Positions 42,478 through 44,060 of a stretch of 44,060 nucleotides of DNA are shown here, in pieces. The notes under the pieces were generated by a model. The model made no database searches, was not told where the DNA came from, and worked only from the letters and a program-made list of their open reading frames with translations. The stretch lies in assembly GCA_900318555.1 (NCBI GenBank), contig ONKX01000015.1, forward strand, positions 1-44,060, in the 5' to 3' direction. The stretch comes from an uncultured Prevotellaceae bacterium. Its GTDB lineage: Bacteria > Bacteroidota > Bacteroidia > Bacteroidales > Bacteroidaceae. Position numbers and translations under genes: made by a program. Numbering within the stretch: the first letter of the stretch is position 1; every line of letters starts with the position of its first letter.

Positions 42478-42978
42478 TACGATGTCAATGTCGTTCTACG
42501 ATAATTGTACGATTGCCAATAGTATCGCTTCAACTGTTCAGAGAGGAAAGAACGGCTTATGAGTTCTTGTGCGAGGGGATGCTCAGTTGCAAAGAAATCC
42601 AGTTCACGATTGACGAGACGAGGAGAGAGGCCGATGCGACGTCCGAACTCTTCAAAGTCCTTACGACTGACGGTATGGGTATCCGAGAACTGCATCCCCT
42701 CGCGGAACAGTCCTTTGTCGAGTGCAAAGATTCGAGGGTCTGACGAGCTGTCCGTCAGCATTAAGTACTAAGCTTGCCTTGGGCTGTACCCCAGAAAGGG
42801 ATATGCGCCCTACATGACGGGCGTATTCTTCCGTATCGGCACCTTCATTGTTGGGGCTGTCAAAACCTAAAATATGTGAAACTTCCTTGCCGTCAAACAA
42901 TAGTTTACGGGCAGCAGGCGAATAGGTGTTAAACCCTTCAGTCAGCGTAGATGGACAAACGTTCAGTGTTTCCATCAT
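42465..42978 (-). pseudogene. hipA: HipA kinase remnant with the catalytic core deleted
   Basis: The first frame (from 42978) starts METLNVCPSTLTEGFNTYS and reaches RISLSGVQPKASLVL, the beginning of the HipA kinase. The next frame (to 42465) contains RIFALDKGLFREG, DFEEFGRRIGLS and ELISRSFLSEQLKRYY, the HipA C-terminus. Between them about 170 residues of a normal HipA are missing, including the Lys of the ATP site (ILKP/ITKRF), the GDxHxKN catalytic loop and the metal-binding Asp, and the frame changes at the junction (about 42735-42765). The toxin kinase is therefore inactive. Confidence 0.85.
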
Positions 42979-43286
42979 GCCATGGGTTTTATGGTTACAG
43001 CACCTATCGTATCCTCCTGAGCCGTTGCCAGGAGGATGCCGAAGTCATCGTTTTCATCGATATGCAAGAGTTGGGATTGTGTCTGACGGTTGGCCCCCTC
43101 AGAGAGCATATTGAAGAAGTATGGAAACAAATGGTCACTTTTGTATGGCTCCGTCCGCACAGGCATGGCAATACAAACGGGGGCATCTGCATACCCTTTC
43201 GTATAGGTGAAGATGTACTGACGGGCGTCTGTCTCTTGCAGGACGCCTGCCCCCACATCGTGAACAAATACCTTACACTGTCTCAT
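42975..43286 (-). CDS. HipA N-terminal subdomain protein
   Basis: 103 residues matching the small separate HipA N-terminal (couple_hipA) protein of Bacteroidales: CKVFVHDVGAGVLQETDARQY (partly cited) and MPVRTEPYKSDHLFPYFFNMLSEG. It is intact, overlaps hipB by 14 bases and the kinase remnant by 4 bases (ATGA). Normally it pairs with the kinase part, which is broken here. Confidence 0.82.
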   Translation of the reverse strand: MRQCKVFVHDVGAGVLQETDARQYIFTYTKGYADAPVCIAMPVRTEPYKSDHLFPYFFNMLSEGANRQTQSQLLHIDENDDFGILLATAQEDTIGAVTIKPMA

Positions 43287-43494
43287 AATCCAATGTCTTG
43301 AGGTTAATATCTATCTGCAGACCGAGCGTATCGAGGATGGTCAGCAACGTGTTGAGTTGCGGATTGCCTTCGCCTCGTTCGATAGCCACCAGCGTGTTCA
43401 GTCCCACACCAGCCAGATCGGCAAGTGTCTGTTGGTTTACTCCCAGATGCTTTCGCCTCTCCTTGATGATAGTTCCTATCTCTTTCGTGTTCAT
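43273..43494 (-). CDS. hipB: HipB-type XRE antitoxin/repressor
   Basis: 73 residues with an XRE helix-turn-helix: IGTIIKERRKHLGVNQQTLADLAGVGLNTLVAIERGEG (partly cited), then the short C-terminal strand LQIDINLKTL. First gene of the hip operon. It should repress its own promoter; two matched palindromes flank the -7 box (see below). It appears intact although the toxin is deleted. Confidence 0.9.
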   Translation of the reverse strand: MNTKEIGTIIKERRKHLGVNQQTLADLAGVGLNTLVAIERGEGNPQLNTLLTILDTLGLQIDINLKTLDYETV

Positions 43495-43495
43495 A

Positions 43496-43511
43496 TCACA
43501 TTATATTGTGA
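43496..43511. promoter_or_regulatory. HipB operator 1
   Basis: TCACA-N6-TGTGA between the hipB -7 box and the hipB ATG. The same half-sites and spacing recur at 43557-43572. Confidence 0.7.
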
Positions 43512-43519
43512 TTTCGCTG

Positions 43520-43527
43520 CAAAGATA
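43520..43527 (-). promoter_or_regulatory. -7 box of hipB
   Basis: The minus strand reads TATCTTTG, a perfect -7 match, 25 bases before the hipB ATG and between the two operators. Confidence 0.7.
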
Positions 43528-43556
43528 GAAAAAAGAATTGAAACGACCAAATAAAA

Positions 43557-43572
43557 TCACAACAAATTGTGA
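43557..43572. promoter_or_regulatory. HipB operator 2
   Basis: TCACA-N6-TGTGA, identical half-sites to operator 1 with a centre-to-centre distance of 61 bases, about six helical turns, so both could be bound on one DNA face. Confidence 0.7.
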
Positions 43573-43645
43573 ATTTATGACAAAAAGTATACCATTTGTA
43601 TACTCCGTATACTGCAGCAGAGTAGTATTTGTCTGTTTTTTGTTG

Positions 43646-43653
43646 TACCTTCG
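43646..43653 (+). promoter_or_regulatory. -7 box of the VirE-like gene
   Basis: TACCTTCG, one base off TAnnTTTG, 51 bases before the ATG at 43705. No well-spaced -33 box. Confidence 0.45.
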
Positions 43654-43704
43654 CAGCGGAAATCTGAAAAAAGAGAATCGTGATGAAATCTAATTAATGA
43701 CACT

Positions 43705-44060
43705 ATGGACGAAGAAAAGAAGAAACGGAAGAAGAAACCGGTGGACGCTGGCGACGGCGGTCACAAGAAACCGTGGCAGGAGACGTGTGCCACGCCGGAG
43801 GAAATCAAGGCGCTACTCTCTGAGCGGGTGATGCTGCGCTACAACGAGGTGCGGGGACGGACGGAGATACACCGATTGTCGCAGGGACTGACCATCGGCG
43901 AGAACGACCAGGGACTGCTGACCATCTTCGGCGGCGAGGGTGGCGTGACGGACGGCTACATAGATTTGGACGACCGTGAAGAAAACACGCTGTGGGATGA
44001 GCTCTGCGCAGTGAAGCCGGTCATCAAGCAGCATCTGCAGAACATCATCAATTCCAACTA
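43705..44060 (+). CDS. N-terminus of a VirE/primase-like protein (partial)
   Basis: 118 residues are visible and the frame is open to the window edge. A basic start (MDEEKKKRKKKP) precedes ALLSERVMLRYNEVRGRTE and IDLDDREENTLWDELCAVKP, the pattern of the N-terminal part of Bacteroidales VirE/DUF3874-type proteins, which carry a P-loop ATPase/helicase domain downstream (not visible here). Such genes are common in mobile or island regions. GC-rich, unlike the preceding 7 kb. The assignment is from recollection of the family pattern. Confidence 0.65.
   Translation, partial: MDEEKKKRKKKPVDAGDGGHKKPWQETCATPEEIKALLSERVMLRYNEVRGRTEIHRLSQGLTIGENDQGLLTIFGGEGGVTDGYIDLDDREENTLWDELCAVKPVIKQHLQNIINSN

Noticed and set aside
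42474-42743. Plus-strand 89-codon frame
   Set aside because: It lies opposite the recognisable HipA C-terminus and has no motif of its own.

Overview
The window looks like a chromosome segment of a Prevotella/Segatella-type member of the Bacteroidales. The signs are TAnnTTTG -7 boxes (often with a TTTG about 19-20 bases upstream), no Shine-Dalgarno pattern, PorX and a PorW/SprE-like lipoprotein of the type IX secretion system (T9SS), DUF4834 and DUF3244 proteins, and a HipA split into two genes. All assignments come from reading the sequence and from family knowledge; no database was searched.

Layout. 1-620: the end of an unknown two-helix membrane protein, then tRNA-Pro(GGG) with its own promoter and terminator. 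651-7180: aroA, a composite ORF ending in a PorW/SprE-like TPR lipoprotein, porX and tsaE. 7193-11302 (minus): dnaE and trxA. 11434-13244: psd, pssA and a DUF4834 gene. 13263-15214: birA-pyrH (minus) and tadA (plus) diverge from one compact promoter region. 15316-22645: a co-directional eight-gene run (MATE transporter, cytidylate kinase-like protein, metallophosphoesterase, rmlB, purT, fdtA, an acyltransferase and fdtB) that includes most of a pathway to a dTDP-3-amino-3,6-dideoxyhexose. 22678-27087 (minus): lctP-lutA-lutB-lutC for L-lactate. 27181-30951 (minus): a secreted FG-GAP-like protein, a DUF3160 lipoprotein and a CapA-like protein. 31074-34226: a large D-lactate dehydrogenase-type FAD/Fe-S protein, so both lactate isomers are covered. 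34331-35642: DUF4332 and Bax-inhibitor-1 proteins.

From about 36.2 kb the DNA becomes AT-rich and accessory. A membrane TPR-HTH regulator, whose first 320 bases still have the GC-rich host style, is followed by a small secreted DUF3244 protein, a gingipain-like C25 protease with a T9SS-type C-terminus, and a small lipoprotein. Next come a promoter with no obvious gene, a frameshifted gene, a hipBA locus whose kinase core is deleted while hipB and two operators remain, and the start of a VirE/primase-like gene cut by the window edge.

The most unusual signal is not a gene. Imperfect tandem repeats with a period of about 7-9 bases sit at many gene junctions. They supply the last codons and stops of several genes, the coding sequence of one lipoprotein signal peptide, and in-frame linkers inside TsaE, the D-lactate dehydrogenase and the PorW-like protein. 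A second class is a small GC-rich hairpin of the GGCGATTC..TCGCC type. It occurs inside coding sequence and between genes, including an exact 21-base copy pair 1.26 kb apart.
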